Notes: a model not told the origin generated them from the sequence alone. A DNA stretch of 39,561 nucleotides from Chara braunii (GCA_003427395.1 BFEA01000274.1:1744837-1784397), one strand, 5' to 3'. Positions 28,788 through 39,319 are shown, numbered from the stretch's first letter. Numbers and translations: made by a program.

Positions 28788-29695
28788 ATCGGAGTTTATA
28801 TATCTCATAATCCATGGAGGGATGGAGGGCAAACGGCAACTTACCTAAGACAGAAGACTCCACCAACAAGAAAGCACCAACCCCCTGCTCTAGGTCCGAA
28901 AAAAATTGGAGAGCCCTGTGTGTGTGTGTGCACGTGTGTGTGTGTGGGGGGGGGGGGGGTACAAGGCAAGGAAGATGAGGAGAACGGGGAAGAGAAGAAC
29001 AACAATAGCGATGACATCATCAGTGTTCATCACATTGCTACCTGGGCAGGCATCTGCGCTATGGTGGGTGCAGTGCTTGCTGATTGATTCATCCAATTCC
29101 GCCGCTTGGCGGCCACTTCGTTTTTGTTTTCCATTATTCCTTTACCTTTGGGTGAATCATCTGTAAGAGGCCTATTATTGGAGGTGATAAGGGAATCCTC
29201 CACGAATAGGACCCCGGTCGAAAATGGCTCCAATCTGTTGGTGTGGAGCTGCACCAACTGGAAACCCGATCCAGCGTCTCAATTAGAAAACAGGAGCAAA
29301 GGATGAGCAATTGTAAATGATGACCAGCATTGATTGCCCTGGTGTGAGGGGGCTGACTACCCGTCAAAACCCGAGGATGGGCTCATCACCAAGCCAGCCC
29401 CGAACCCACTGAGAGTGAGATGCCTCCCTTCCCCCGCCACGTGGCAGAACCTCAAGCACATCAGTGATCCACCACCCACATAGCATGTGTTGAGTGAAGG
29501 TCGAAGAAAGGAAAAGTCCTCGTGCAACCAAAAGCGCCCCCCCAATTCAAGTCAAAGTTGTTCAGAGATCAAACCAATCGGATCAAAACGCATCAGATCC
29601 AACAGAACCAAATCAGAGCAGATTAAATCAAATCAAATCTAACTAATCCAATCAAAAGAAAACAAGGAGGAATAGAATTCAGTAAGCACTGCGCA
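28788..29695. other. No gene seen; (GT)n/(G)n tract
   Basis: Contains (TG)n and a run of about 13 G (28917-28959) and an ATCAAA/AATCAAA-rich stretch at 29568-29658. Short frames only. Confidence 0.35.
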
Positions 29696-29738
29696 GCCAA
29701 ATCACCAGCGGCGGTTAAAGATGTACAGATAAAGAGAA

Positions 29739-29905
29739 GATATGAAGGGGGAGAGTGAAAGATCGACAGTAATCACCCTCACTCCCCTTCCAGATGGATC
29801 CTGTAAAGTTGAATGAGGACAACAGATGAAGGGGGGAGGGTGGAAGATTGACATAACCATCGTCATCCCCCCTCCAGATTGACCATGTGTAGAATTGTGA
29901 GAACA
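29739..29905 (+). repeat. Tandem duplication, period about 86 bp
   Basis: GATATGAAGGGGGAGAGTGA and, 86 bases on, GATGAAGGGGGGAGGGTGGA start two related units, each with a CCTCCAGAT(T/G)GA-CCTGT-like second half. Divergence is moderate. Confidence 0.55.
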
Positions 29906-30540
29906 TGCCATCAGTGGATAAAGAGTTGTGATGAAAGACATGTCAGCATACAACCCCTCGGGCAATGGCGAGAGGGCATGACGAGGTAAAGAAATATGGA
30001 CCGGGGACAGTAAAGATTGCGAAAGTCACCCACTTCTCACCCTCATGGTTGAAAGCAAATCCAGGTCGAGGGCATCCCCACTACTGCGCTCCATCCCTAA
30101 TGACGTGTACTCAAGGGCGGAACTCCCTCAAACCACACTTGACTGGGTCCACTAACCTACCCCTTCTCGCAGCCAACTACCGTCCTAGATCCAACAAAGT
30201 AAGCTTTGCCCATGCAAAGTGCCCCTCCGGGTCCCACATCCCACCATCCTGTCTGCCCAGCCATACTGGCAGAGAGAAGAAAAGTCAATGTCCTAACCAC
30301 GCCAACATGGATGGGACCCAGAGCATCATGCACAGTGCCAGAATTGCCATGAGAAGAAAGTAGGAGTACAGAGAGCAGGGATGGAGATGGGGGGAAGACG
30401 GAGGCGGCGTCGCAGGACACAAGACAGAAAACACGACTGACTCCTCCTCCGCCAGCAGAAGCTTACCACACAGTCCTCCGTGATGAGCGCAAGGCAGACC
30501 GATGAACTCCTCAACCACCCAAGCCGCCCAACCCACCATC

Positions 30541-30560
30541 AGTGTTGTTGTTGAAGTTGA

Positions 30561-30599
<39 letters not shown>

Positions 30600-30630
30600 C
30601 GTTGTTGTTGAAGTTGATGTTGGTGTTGTG
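30541..30630 (+). repeat. (GTT)n trinucleotide repeat
   Basis: About 90 bp of near-perfect GTT units with GAAGTTGATGTT interruptions. It gives poly-Val or poly-Asn frames, which I do not count as genes. Confidence 0.9.
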
Positions 30631-30784
30631 ATTGTTGGTGTGTTTGCTTATGCCACTGCTGATGTAGTTGCTGACGGCGCCCACCCCGTGCGTCGGGCCA
30701 CCGCAGCACTCAATGATGTAGTCGCTGTTGGCGTTAAATTTGACGTGCATGTGGGCATTGTGATAGTTGTGATGTGTGATGATG

Positions 30785-31024
30785 TCACAGCTGATGTAGT
30801 TGTTCACAGCACCCCACCCGAGCGCATGGCCACCTCAGCAACCACAAGGGCACATGACATTGACTCCGAAGAAAATAGGCCTGCCGCCAGTCAACAAAAG
30901 CATCCAGCTCAAGTGTCGGGCCCTCCTCCAACGCCCAGACGGCCTCCGACATCTGACACAGCGCTTCCTCCACCTGACTGGTCACCGAGATCTCCCACCG
31001 ATCAAACTCTGCCCACGACAGAGT
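30785..31024 (-). CDS. Exon-like open frame, unidentified
   Basis: After a possible acceptor CCAGTAG (31025-31031) the minus strand reads TLSWAEFDRWEISVTSQVEE then ALCQMSEAVWALEEGPTLEL and DAFVDWRQAYFLRSQ. It is acidic, Trp-rich, helical and clearly protein-like, more so than any other frame here. The frame closes at a TGA at 30785-30787, and the true 3' splice junction is probably near 30855-30870 but no strong donor is seen. A GTAAGG donor-like site lies upstream at about 31145. It could be an exon of a gene in this strand (even a far upstream PSME4 exon) or a fragment. Confidence 0.35.
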   Translation of the reverse strand, partial: TLSWAEFDRWEISVTSQVEEALCQMSEAVWALEEGPTLELDAFVDWRQAYFLRSQCHVPLWLLRWPCARVGCCEQLHQL

Positions 31025-31616
31025 CTACTGGAGTTGGCGCCGACCTCCAATGCATATCTCGTGAATAGCCAGTCAGTGGCAGCCTGTCATACATCCCCCT
31101 GCAGAAGTCAGCAGACTCAGCACTAGTACTAACAGAGTCAACCTTACCTTTAGCGTTGACACAAGTGCTTGTCGTCACGCTGGTCATCGCGCGAAAGCAA
31201 TCCAGTGTCAGTGAATACAATGCTCACAGAAGCTTCGGCGCCATGGCCGCCGTTGTACAACCCCCTGACCTATCACCGTTGCTGGACCCTACCTCGGCAA
31301 CGCCAAGGACCCGGCAGTGGATGCCCGCAGAGTCTCGTCAGGTGGAAGCACTCTTTGCGTTTGCGCCCATGCGTCATCCATTGCTTCTCTTCAGAACAGG
31401 GATCATTGTTTCCTACCTTTCAAATCGTTTGTGGTTCCAAAAGTTTGGGAAATCGATATTACCGGTTCCCCGCACCCTTCAGACCGCACCGCACTCACCG
31501 GATCTCACCAATGACATTGACCTGGCGTTTTCCAATGGAAACGCCTCATCATTTGGATTTTCTGGTTTTTACAGCCTGGACACTTAATTTGTGCCCCATA
31601 TAAGGTATACTCACAC

Positions 31617-31725
31617 TACCGTTTTTGCCCTAATAGAACGTACGGTCACTATTGTTGTACCTAGACTTAAAGTTACACCAAATGTAGCTATAACGACCGT
31701 ACGTTGTATTCGGATGAAGAAGGTA
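31617..31725. mobile_element. 109-bp mariner-type MITE, copy C
   Basis: TACC at the left end and GGTA at the right; the right arm GACCGTACGTTGTATTCGGA pairs with the left CCTAATAGAACGTACGGTC. The length is identical to copy B. The AATAGAACG block and internal ATGTAGCTATAACGA link it to copies A and B. Confidence 0.62.
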
Positions 31726-31859
31726 TCGGACCGCAATTCCGGCCAGCTCCGCATCCATCCTTTCCCAATTGTCCACAAAGGAGTCAAAAAAGTCCTACTG
31801 TGAGTATGCCCCTTTCGTAATCCCAATTTCGACACTCTCTCTCCGTTCTTGCTAACCAA

Positions 31860-32220
31860 ACATAAACAAAAAAGGATTGGGTGCTAAAATAGCAAAAAAG
31901 TTGAGCAGGAAGCACCACCTGTGTGACACGTCTCATGATGGGCCGAGAGGCGTACAAAGCACAAGCACCCATTGCTGCCTCGTCTGTCTCCGCTGTCGAC
32001 AAAAGGCTCTCATTCAGTGTGGGAAGGCAATAATCAATCAAGGAAGGGTAGCGCTTAAGTATTCTTTCCAATGGACGTCTTGCTGAGCTGCAGCAGAATA
32101 CAATACAACAGAGAACAGCTTTTCATCAGTCATTTCAAAATGCTCGCACTTCACCTCACACTGACTCAAAAGAGGCACGTTATCAAGGCCCTTTTATTGC
32201 AAAAAAAAACAACAGCCTGA
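31860..32220. other. No gene seen
   Basis: AT-balanced sequence with short frames on both strands and no motif that I recognise. Confidence 0.3.
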
Positions 32221-32690
32221 AACATCACTCCTAGCAGGTCACGCCAACTTCGCTTGGCAATATGCATTTGGTTTGAAGCGAATATTTTTTCATGGGCCAA
32301 GCCGCCAAACCATTTTTTTTTTTTCTCTTTCGTTTGCCTCCCTCATGCGGACTAACCTCAGAAACATCCCTGACTTCTTTTCAGAATTTTTTTGTTGCTG
32401 GAAATAAGAATGAAAAAATCTCTAAAGTTGGCGTAGTCAGAATTTTGCACACCCAACCCCCCCCAAGGCCTGCCCAGCAACATCACTCCTACTGCGTCAC
32501 ACCACAACTTCGATTGAAATATGCATTCCGTTAGGTGGCTTTGGCCAAAACATTTCATGGGCCAAAGGGCCCAAAACCATTTTTTTATATTTCTTAAATT
32601 TTGATGCGGAGGAACCTAACCAACATCCCTTTTCTATTTTGGATTTTTTTTTGTTGCCTGAGGGCACTTGGAATTTTGCACCCCGCCCTG
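32221..32690 (+). repeat. Tandem duplication, period 258 bp, diverged
   Basis: AACATCACTCCTA starts at 32221 and 32479. Both units continue with CGYCA..CCACTTCG.TTG, AATATGCATT, CATGGGCCAA, a T-run, and end GGAATTTTGCAC. Substitutions and small indels are frequent. Confidence 0.7.
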
Positions 32691-32959
32691 TATCTCTGTT
32701 GGGTCTGGTAGGTCAACCCTGTAATTTTGCTCCTTGTAGACTGGTGAGCATTTCTAACTACCGATGGACCTGCAGCGAGTGGAAATTCAAGGGACCGACC
32801 GGTAGTACCAGTGAATGAAAAACTTGGAAAATTATAGCCTGCTGGTCGCACCAACAACAAAGAAGTTCAAAGACTCAAAACATATCCCCCATAAAGCAAT
32901 CATTTGCTGCCAATTTTTATTTCGGCATCTGAGCCGCATCTTATATTTTTTTTCTAATT

Positions 32960-33555
32960 ATTTTGTTCTGGAGAGATCAGCACCAAATCTGTGCAACGTG
33001 CGCGCGTTATCTTTTTCAGATTGTTTCGCCCATATTTCTGAGTGCAACAAAATTCCAAACTTTGCACGCTCATTTTTGTTGCAGACAGCCGAACCCCGCA
33101 TCACAGTTCCATAGGGCCCCACACACCCCGTGTGGCGACCGGCCCATACGCTCACCAGAATGTCATGTTCAGAGAGTGGGGGATGGGAGATTTAAATCAC
33201 CAGTGCGTTACCCAGGTGTTCTGTTTCACTGTGGTTGGTGAACATGCTGCCGAAACCCCCGGTTTCAACCACCAGTGCGTTCCCCTGGTGTTTTGTTCCA
33301 CTGGAGAGATCAGCACCAAATCTGTGCGTATGATTTTTTCAGATTGTTTTGTGCATATTTCCGAGTGCAAAAATTTGCCAAAACTTCGCGTGCTCTTTTT
33401 TTACACGCCGCCGAACCTGCGCATTGTGTATGCCTACAGGTCCATAGGCCCCCACGCATCCCGTGCCAGTGCATAGGACCACCAGAATGTCACGTTCAGA
33501 GCGGCGGGGCTGGGAGGTCTAAACCACCTGTGCTTACCCTAGTTTTTTTGGTCCA
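32960..33555 (+). repeat. Tandem duplication, period about 333 bp, with MITE-like ends
   Basis: GGAGAGATCAGCACCAAATC starts at 32970 and again at 33303. Both copies continue with TTTTTCAGATTGTTT, CATATTTC.GAGTGCAA, and end AGAATGTCA.GTTCAGAG then TYTAAAYCACCWGTGC. That last motif resembles the ACCACCAGTACG ends of the TTAA-site MITEs at 10017 and 10340. Confidence 0.7.
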
Positions 33556-34060
33556 CTGTGGCGGTGCACATTCTGCGTCCTTGTGGGGGGATTGGCCTAC
33601 CAGGCCAAAAGGGCGGGCGTCCTCATGTTTGGCCGGAATTGGCATGCAACAAAAAACCGCTTCGGGAAACAGAGGCCTGGAAGGACTGGTAGTTCTAAGA
33701 ATGTCATTCTGTCGGCTGCAGTTTTGACATGATACAATAAGTTTCACCTTGTTGAGAAAAACTACTGTACTACGCAATGTGGATCAGTTTATAGCCCTTT
33801 GCACACATGATGCTTTCTACCATCATACTGTTCGACAAAGCTTCTGTGATCAATATGTTGGAAAGAGCTCTACAACCACGACTATGTTGAGAATCTTGAG
33901 ATAACACATGAAGGCCATACTCACACTTGGGATTCCCTGGATGTATACCTCGCCGCCACATTATGGCCAAAACATAGAAACGTGCAAGGGTGAGTGTGGC
34001 CTACGTCTCAGGATAGTGGTGCTGGTTCTCATCACAGAGAGTGTGCCAAGGTCACGAGTG

Positions 34061-34350
34061 TCGTGCTTTTCACAGCACATAAAAAGTTTTCATTTTGTTG
34101 TTTTTCCGCACGGGTGCTGTTTTCATCCTGTTTTTTCCTTTTGTTTTCATATTCCCGCCCGGCCGCTGTCGTTTCCGTTCCGACAAACGGGCGGCCTTTT
34201 TTTCCCTTTTGTTTTTGTTTCGGATGGTCGTGCTTTTCACAGCACATAAAAAGTTTTCGTTTTGTTTTTCCGCGCGGGTGTCATTCTCGTCCTGTTTTTT
34301 CCTTTTCTTTTCATATTCCCGACCGGCCGCTGTGGTTTCCATTCCGGTAA
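34061..34350 (+). repeat. Tandem duplication, period 167 bp
   Basis: TCGTGCTTTTCACAGCACAT at 34061 and 34228, each followed by AAAAAGTTTTC, TTTTTCCGC.CGGGTG, CCTGTTTTTTCCTTTT and CATATTCCCG.CCGGCCGCTG. The T-rich frames across both copies are not genes. Confidence 0.8.
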
Positions 34351-35202
34351 GGGGTTGTCACCACCCTTAGGGGCGTATCCCCATCGAGCTACTGACCCAC
34401 ATGCGAAAGCTTTTACATGCAATCGCAGAAGTGAGTCAGCCGAGGGCGTTTGCTCGCTCGTTGTAGTATAGGCACACGCGATCAAAACACCTGTTGAACC
34501 CGAACATCGCTCGTCACTTAGGGCACTGATCTCCTAAGGATAAAGCGTACGCCGGTTGACTAGGGCGGTTTCAACCAAGCATGAAACCTACAACTCAACC
34601 CTAGCCCCATACATACAATACACACATAACCATGCATATATATATAACTTATCAAGGCTAACTCACGCAAGTCCTTAACAAAGCTATACATATATATAAG
34701 AAGTCATCCTTTCAGTCAATTACCTCAGCAATCATAGTTATGAAAACATAGCACAATGTTAAATATAATTGGTTTGGTCTAATGAAAAAATCATGCCATT
34801 GTGCTTTCCTCCTCGTCGTTGATATGGTCAATACATAGAGTTCTTTTATCGGAGAAGAGTTTTTTCAATCCTTTAAGCCTAAACCCATAGTCAGATCCTT
34901 CTGAACTCAGGGTTAAGGCTACCTAAGACTGTTCATACTAATTTTCTATGTTGACTCCTGTCTGATGAGGAGTATTTATTTACTTTTTCTTTCCTATATA
35001 TTTACCCCTCAATGCCAAGGCATGATAGTGAAATCATCGGGGTAGTCCGAATACTTTCCATCCGGCGGCCCTTTCTAAATAAAGTGCTTTTGTTTTTGTT
35101 TTGAGATTACCTCGTGAAGCCATAATCATATGGCTCCCTCGACGGGATTAGTCTATGCGAGGCATTTTCTGGAATCCGAGTAAGATTTCCAGAAAGTTGC
35201 GT
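34351..35202. other. No coding exon seen; possible 3' region of the 35-36 kb gene
   Basis: AT-rich, with several (TA)n patches (34630-34700). It lies downstream (minus strand) of the stop at 35203-35205 and so could be its 3' UTR or flank. A CTGATGAG at 34961 lacks the rest of a hammerhead. Confidence 0.3.
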
Positions 35203-35295
35203 CTAACCCTGGTAAATTTGTCGTCCACCACGCACCTCGGTCTCCAATACGTCCAATCGCGCAAGCTCATCATTGTCCAAAACCAGGGTCGTCAC
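35203..35295 (-). CDS. Candidate last exon of an unidentified gene
   Basis: After acceptor GTGGCAG (35296-35302) the minus strand reads VTTLVLDNDELARLDVLETE then VRGGRQIYQG and stop TAG (35203-35205): 93 bp, phase 0. It is charged and helix-like. It follows the longer exon at 35475-36270 on the same strand, but I could not fix the donor between them. Confidence 0.4.
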   Translation of the reverse strand: MTTLVLDNDELARLDVLETEVRGGRQIYQG

Positions 35296-35474
35296 CTGCC
35301 ACCTCGCATAACTCTAATGATTCGAGTACCATAGGAGGCCATCCGCAAAGCTAGTCTCCATACTATAACTTGAAGAGGCCGACTAAGTCCAAATAAATGT
35401 CGGGTCTCTGTGTCCCGGATCCGGACAACGCCTAGACGTCTGTCGGAAGAGGTAATCTTAATGCTCATAATGAC

Positions 35475-36270
35475 TCAAGAGAGACATCGGAGGTTGCTCG
35501 CGCGGTGGAAATACAAAGTATATCCAAAAAACTCATCCGGAGTCCGAGCCGTATTGGCCCGGAAATCCGCGCGAGTACTAGGGAAAAATCCCTCGCCGTT
35601 TTGGAGTAATCCGATGAAGTCGATCCACTCAGTAGGAGAACCATCTCGAACCCGTAAAAGTTGTTCCGCCCCTCTGATAAGATCGTCCTCATGTGTGTTG
35701 CGAACCACCAGGTACCTCGGGATCGCCAAATCTCGTCGTGCTCCAGGCATCTGCGCGTCAGAACAAAGTTGCATTAGTAATTGTTCCATGAGTTCATCCT
35801 CCTCGTCCTGCCAAGCATACTCGGAGAATGGCTCAATACGTAGGATGGCGAACCTGTTGGCTCGCACCCGTCTCGCATGATATATACCAAAAAATGGACC
35901 CTGCCGTTCGTTCGTCCAAAGTATAAGACGAACGAACATTAACCTTATCTCAGGGATCTCGTCCATTCGGGGGTTTAACTCGTATGGCTGCATCATGACT
36001 AAGTTCATGTTCGGAAAATCTCGTTCGGGCAGCGGTAGTGCGAACTCATAATGAAGAATGTTCAATCCAACCCTTGACTTAAAAATGAAGCGTCTAGGGG
36101 GATTTCGCGTGCTGTCATCCCAAAATCGCGGAATATCCTCTTCTGAATACAATTCAAAAGGGTTGAAGATAATTTGCCCTATTCTCTCTAATCTCTCGCC
36201 ATTGCGTTTCGGCCCGTTCTGATGCAGCATCGCGGTTACGGAAAAGTTGAAAAATCGTCGTCCTTGCAGT
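35475..36270 (-). pseudogene. Unidentified protein, about 260 residues, one frameshift
   Basis: After a strong acceptor (T-run then CAG at about 36271-36273) the minus strand starts MTARTTIFQLFRNRDAASER, continues in that frame to a TGA, and goes on one frame over as ELYSEEDIPRFWDDS. The shift maps to an AAAA run at 36156-36159 (TTTT on the coding strand); one base fewer would keep one open frame. The rest is rich in Arg, Glu, Phe and Trp, for example VRLILWTNERQGPFFGIYHA and LIRGAEQLLRVRDGSPTEWI, and stays open to 35475. I recognise no domain. The single indel in a homopolymer could be a sequencing error, in which case the gene may be intact. Confidence 0.55.
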
Positions 36271-36433
36271 CATCTGAAAAAAAACGAGGGTAATTAAGTT
36301 AAAATCTTTGTCCACTAAGAATTACTTAAACGTTCGTCTTCTTTCTTGCCCGCGCTTTTTGTGGCGCGACCATTCCACGACAAAAGTATCTAAATATACT
36401 CCGTTTAACTAGTAGGACAAGAACTGGGCTGCT

Positions 36434-36768
36434 TGTGGCACCAGTTCCCCATGCGTCAATGGCCTCCTATAATGGCCACCAAAAGGGTATACTATGGCAG
36501 TTCTCTTTTACGTGAGGTGCCGAAAAACTTTGAAGGCCTTCTGTGAATACGCACTTGTCCATCCCCTAGGAGGTGGTCTGGGATACCCCTCGTCCTTGCC
36601 CGAGCAAACCTCGGATCTCAGAAGTCGGGCTGGCTCCACCACAACAGCATGGTACCCCCCCGCGAAAGCGGTCCACTCCGAGTCGATAACAGGGTCGGCC
36701 CCTAAGGCAACGAANCCCCGCCTCAGATGCCTCTTAGGAAAAGGAAAGGCATCTACCACGGAGGGTCA
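36434..36768 (-). CDS. Unidentified open frame upstream of the 35-36 kb gene
   Basis: The minus strand reads GFVALGADPVIDSEWTAFAG, then GYHAVVVEPARLLRSEVCSG and SAYSQKAFKVFRHLT, one TAA at about 36508, then KRTAIVYPFGGHYRRPLTHG and ELVPQAAQFLSY before a stop. The text on both sides of the single TAA is protein-like, suggesting a decayed or misread exon. It could be the preceding exon of the same gene (about 160 bp upstream). One ambiguous base at 36714. No family recognised. Confidence 0.4.
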
Positions 36769-36884
36769 TTCGGGAAAGAACCGGTTATCTTGGGAGAAAA
36801 TCTATGTCCACGGTAATGTTTTGTCATCATCATCAGGTTGTTGCTCGTCATCACCATCATCAGCATCAGGGTACTGCTCGTCAT

Positions 36885-37375
36885 CATCAGCAAGGCGTAT
36901 GTCTTCACTCTTGTTCGGTGTTAATATCAATACTACTATCAAGGAGCGGTGCATCAGGGGAGCGGCTCGTCACTCACTGTTGTATCACCATCGTCAAATT
37001 TCTCTCCATCATGCGGCACGGGTGGCAAAACTTGACGTCATCATAGGGCTTTGCTCATCATAATCAGCATCAGCATCANCATCAGCATCGTCATCATTCT
37101 CAATTTCGTAAGTGTGTCATCAATGANNNNTCATTGATGACACACTTACGAAATTGAGAATGATGACGATGCTGATGNTGATGCTGATGCTGATTATGAT
37201 GAGCAAAGCCCTATGATGACGTCAAGTTTTGCCACCCGTGCCGCATGATGGAGAGAAATTTGACGATGGTGATACAACAGTGAGTGACGAGCCGCTCCCC
37301 TGATGCACCGCTCCTTGATAGTAGTACTGATATTAACACCGAACAGGAGTGAAGACATACGCCTTGCTGATGATG
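36885..37375. repeat. Large near-perfect palindrome around a 4-N gap
   Basis: Left arm 36885-37126 and right arm 37131-37375 are reverse complements with only about two differences, both near the outer ends (in the ATATCAATACTAC/GTAGTACTGATAT and GAACAAGAG/GAACAGGAG regions). The lone N at 37079 is mirrored exactly by the N at 37178, and the axis falls in the NNNN. Outside the arms weak similarity persists (GATGATGGTGA repeats). Either a real inverted duplication or an artefact of joining one sequence to its own complement. Confidence 0.85.
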
Positions 37376-38162
37376 ACGTGCATCAAATCACGCCCTGTTG
37401 CTGATGATGGTGACGAAAAGCACCCTAATGATAATGACGCCGATGCTGGTGCTGGTGGAGATCAGCAAGAGTGCCGCCGATGACAAAGAATCAAAGATGT
37501 ATACAAAAACCAAAATCAACGCACTTGATATCGCCTCCAACCCTCCTCCCGCTCCACGTAAGCACGCGCTCCTCCTTTCCGTCCGCGTCATACCAACCGC
37601 CTACCACAACACTACGCAGACCAAGGAGCACAAGCCATAAGAAGGCTGAACTTCTCAATGAGACCCACCTCTTGTCGAAGGCAAGTTCCCCTTCACCCAA
37701 AGTGCTAACTTGTAACACCACTGGATGAAGCGCAAAGCTGGAGATGGCACCGAAGTGCTTTCAAAAGGCAGGCAACACCGAGTCACGCTCCATCCTCCTG
37801 CCCTCCCGCTGTCCGATCTCTACTTCATCACAACCTCATCACCAAGGCGCCGACACGCCAAAACTGTCCACGTCATACCCAGCCGCCACTTCGCGCTCGC
37901 GTGTTTTCGACCTGTAGGGCGTCACCGGGCTGCCCGCGTGAGAGTGCCAACCCGGCGGGGCGCAGCGCTCCCGGAAGGGCTGCGCCCCAGTGTGATACTA
38001 CACTTCAGCCATAGCGTGTTCTCAATTAGATGTTGCTCTACATCAGCAGGTGAATTGGTTGTCACCATCATTCTCCTCATTATCGTCAAGGTGCTGTCCA
38101 GCGTCACCAATAAAATCCAACAAAGTCCAAGTGAATGATATTTTCGTAGTGTGTCATCAATA
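37131..38162. mobile_element. TIR-bounded DNA element, non-autonomous
   Basis: The left end TCATTGATGACACACTTACG (then AAA) is mirrored at the right by TTTCGTAGTGTGTCATCAAT at about 38142-38161, one indel apart: a terminal inverted repeat of about 20 bp on a 1.03-kb element. A target duplication cannot be checked because the left flank is the NNNN. Inside are GATGATGATG-type repeats and plus-strand frames of mixed quality (for example ADDKESKMYTKTKINALDIA near 37480-37540) that I do not recognise. The palindrome's left arm would be a second, inverted copy of its first 245 bp. Confidence 0.5.
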
Positions 38163-38640
38163 ACTGTAGTTGGCTGGATCGGATTGTTCGCGGAGGGCTG
38201 AACGGTGGGAAGGGGGTGGGGGGAGCTCTATCCTGCAGGGGCATCGCAAGGTGGGGGGTGAATGTCTCAAAGAGGGTAGGGGCAGAGTAGGGGGTTGCCT
38301 TATTCTGGGGCAGGGACTGTGAGTGGGTCCATCAGTCCCTGCGGAGGCGGAAATGGGCAAGGGGTGGGGGGGCATGCTTTAGGTGGGAACTACGTGCTCC
38401 TGCGGAAAGGGTGGGAGAGGATTGGTCCTATATTGGGGCCGAGGGAGAGTGAGTGACTCTCCTTGGCGGAGGCAGTATCGGGCTGAGGGGGAAGGGGTAG
38501 GGGGAGGGAGGGGCAATCTCTCTCGAAGAAATCTATCATCCAGTTTACTATAGCTTTCCATTTGGTTGCCTCTCGAGGAGGTTGTAGGAATAGGTGTTAT
38601 CTGCCAAGCCATCTGTGATCCTGCGAGGGGTGGTTAAAAA
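38163..38640. other. G-rich sequence, no gene seen
   Basis: Repeated GGGTGGGGGG and GGGAAGGGGTAGGGGGA stretches. Pro-rich minus-strand frames (PPHPLPISA...) reflect base composition only. Confidence 0.4.
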
Positions 38641-38660
38641 GTCGGTGGCCCTCGAAGACC

Positions 38661-39319
38661 GATGCTGGAGCAACGCTGGCCGGAGCCGGAGCCACGGTGG
38701 CCAGAGCCGGAGCCAGGTGGCGCAACTCTGTGACCTAGCTTAATGGGGGCATGAGGCCTGGTAGAGAGCTCTGGGGTGGTCATCGGGGGTCGTAACTGGC
38801 GCAACACTGGCCGGTGCTGGAGCAAGGTGGTGCAACTCTGTAACCTAACCTTATGGGAGCATGAGGCCTGGAAGAGCGTCGGTTCGTGCTAAAATTAACC
38901 ATGCTGGTGGTGGTCGTAGGGGGATTGAACAGGTTTCACCTATCTGATTCGTGATGTGGAGGCTTATTGACACACATTCTTTTGACTTGGTAGAGTCTGA
39001 ATGGAAAAAAACTAAAAAAAGTCAGTTGTTCTTATGAATGTCTTAGGACTTTAGGGTAATCCATCTTAGGCAGTTTTGATGCTGTTATACTCAATGATCT
39101 GTGGCCGTTCGATGCCAGAACGACGCTGGCCGGTACCGGGGTGTTGCCCTGTAACCAGCTGATGCAGGAGCGTGAGGCCTGGTAGAGAGATCTGGGGATG
39201 CTTTGGGGTGGGCATCCCAAGGGACGACCAAGGGTTGCTGGTGGGCTGACGCTGGTCGGAGCTGGGGCAAGTTGTGTTGCCCTGTAACCCAGCAGCGTGG
39301 GGGCGTAAGGCCTGGAAGA
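38661..39319 (+). repeat. Four-copy interspersed GC-rich repeat
   Basis: Units at about 38661-38766, 38800-38876, 39111-39186 and 39247-39319. Each contains ACGCTGGCCGGWRCYGG, a GTGGYGCAACTCTGTAACC or TGTTGCCCTGTAACC block, and ends GGCATGAGGCCTGG(T/A)AGAG. The first pair and second pair are each closer to one another. No coding role is evident; the minus-strand Pro/Leu-rich frames are incidental. Confidence 0.65.

Noticed and set aside
28773-29087. Gene spanning the (TG)n/(G)n tract
   Set aside because: The frame depends on simple-sequence runs and shows no motif.
30541-30630. CRISPR-like or protein-coding repeat
   Set aside because: It is a simple GTT tract without spacers; no CRISPR array exists anywhere in the window.
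30502-31068. Plus-strand 188-codon frame with poly-Val
   Set aside because: Driven by the (GTT)n repeat; its 3' half overlaps a better minus-strand frame.
34950-34990. Second hammerhead ribozyme (CTGATGAGG)
   Set aside because: No GAAAC half, stem II or cleavage triplet follows; only the short motif occurs.
36160-36230. MLHQNGPKRNG... as the start of the 36-kb protein
   Set aside because: The frame with a good acceptor and MTARTTIFQLF fits better up to the homopolymer shift; this stretch is the shifted frame.
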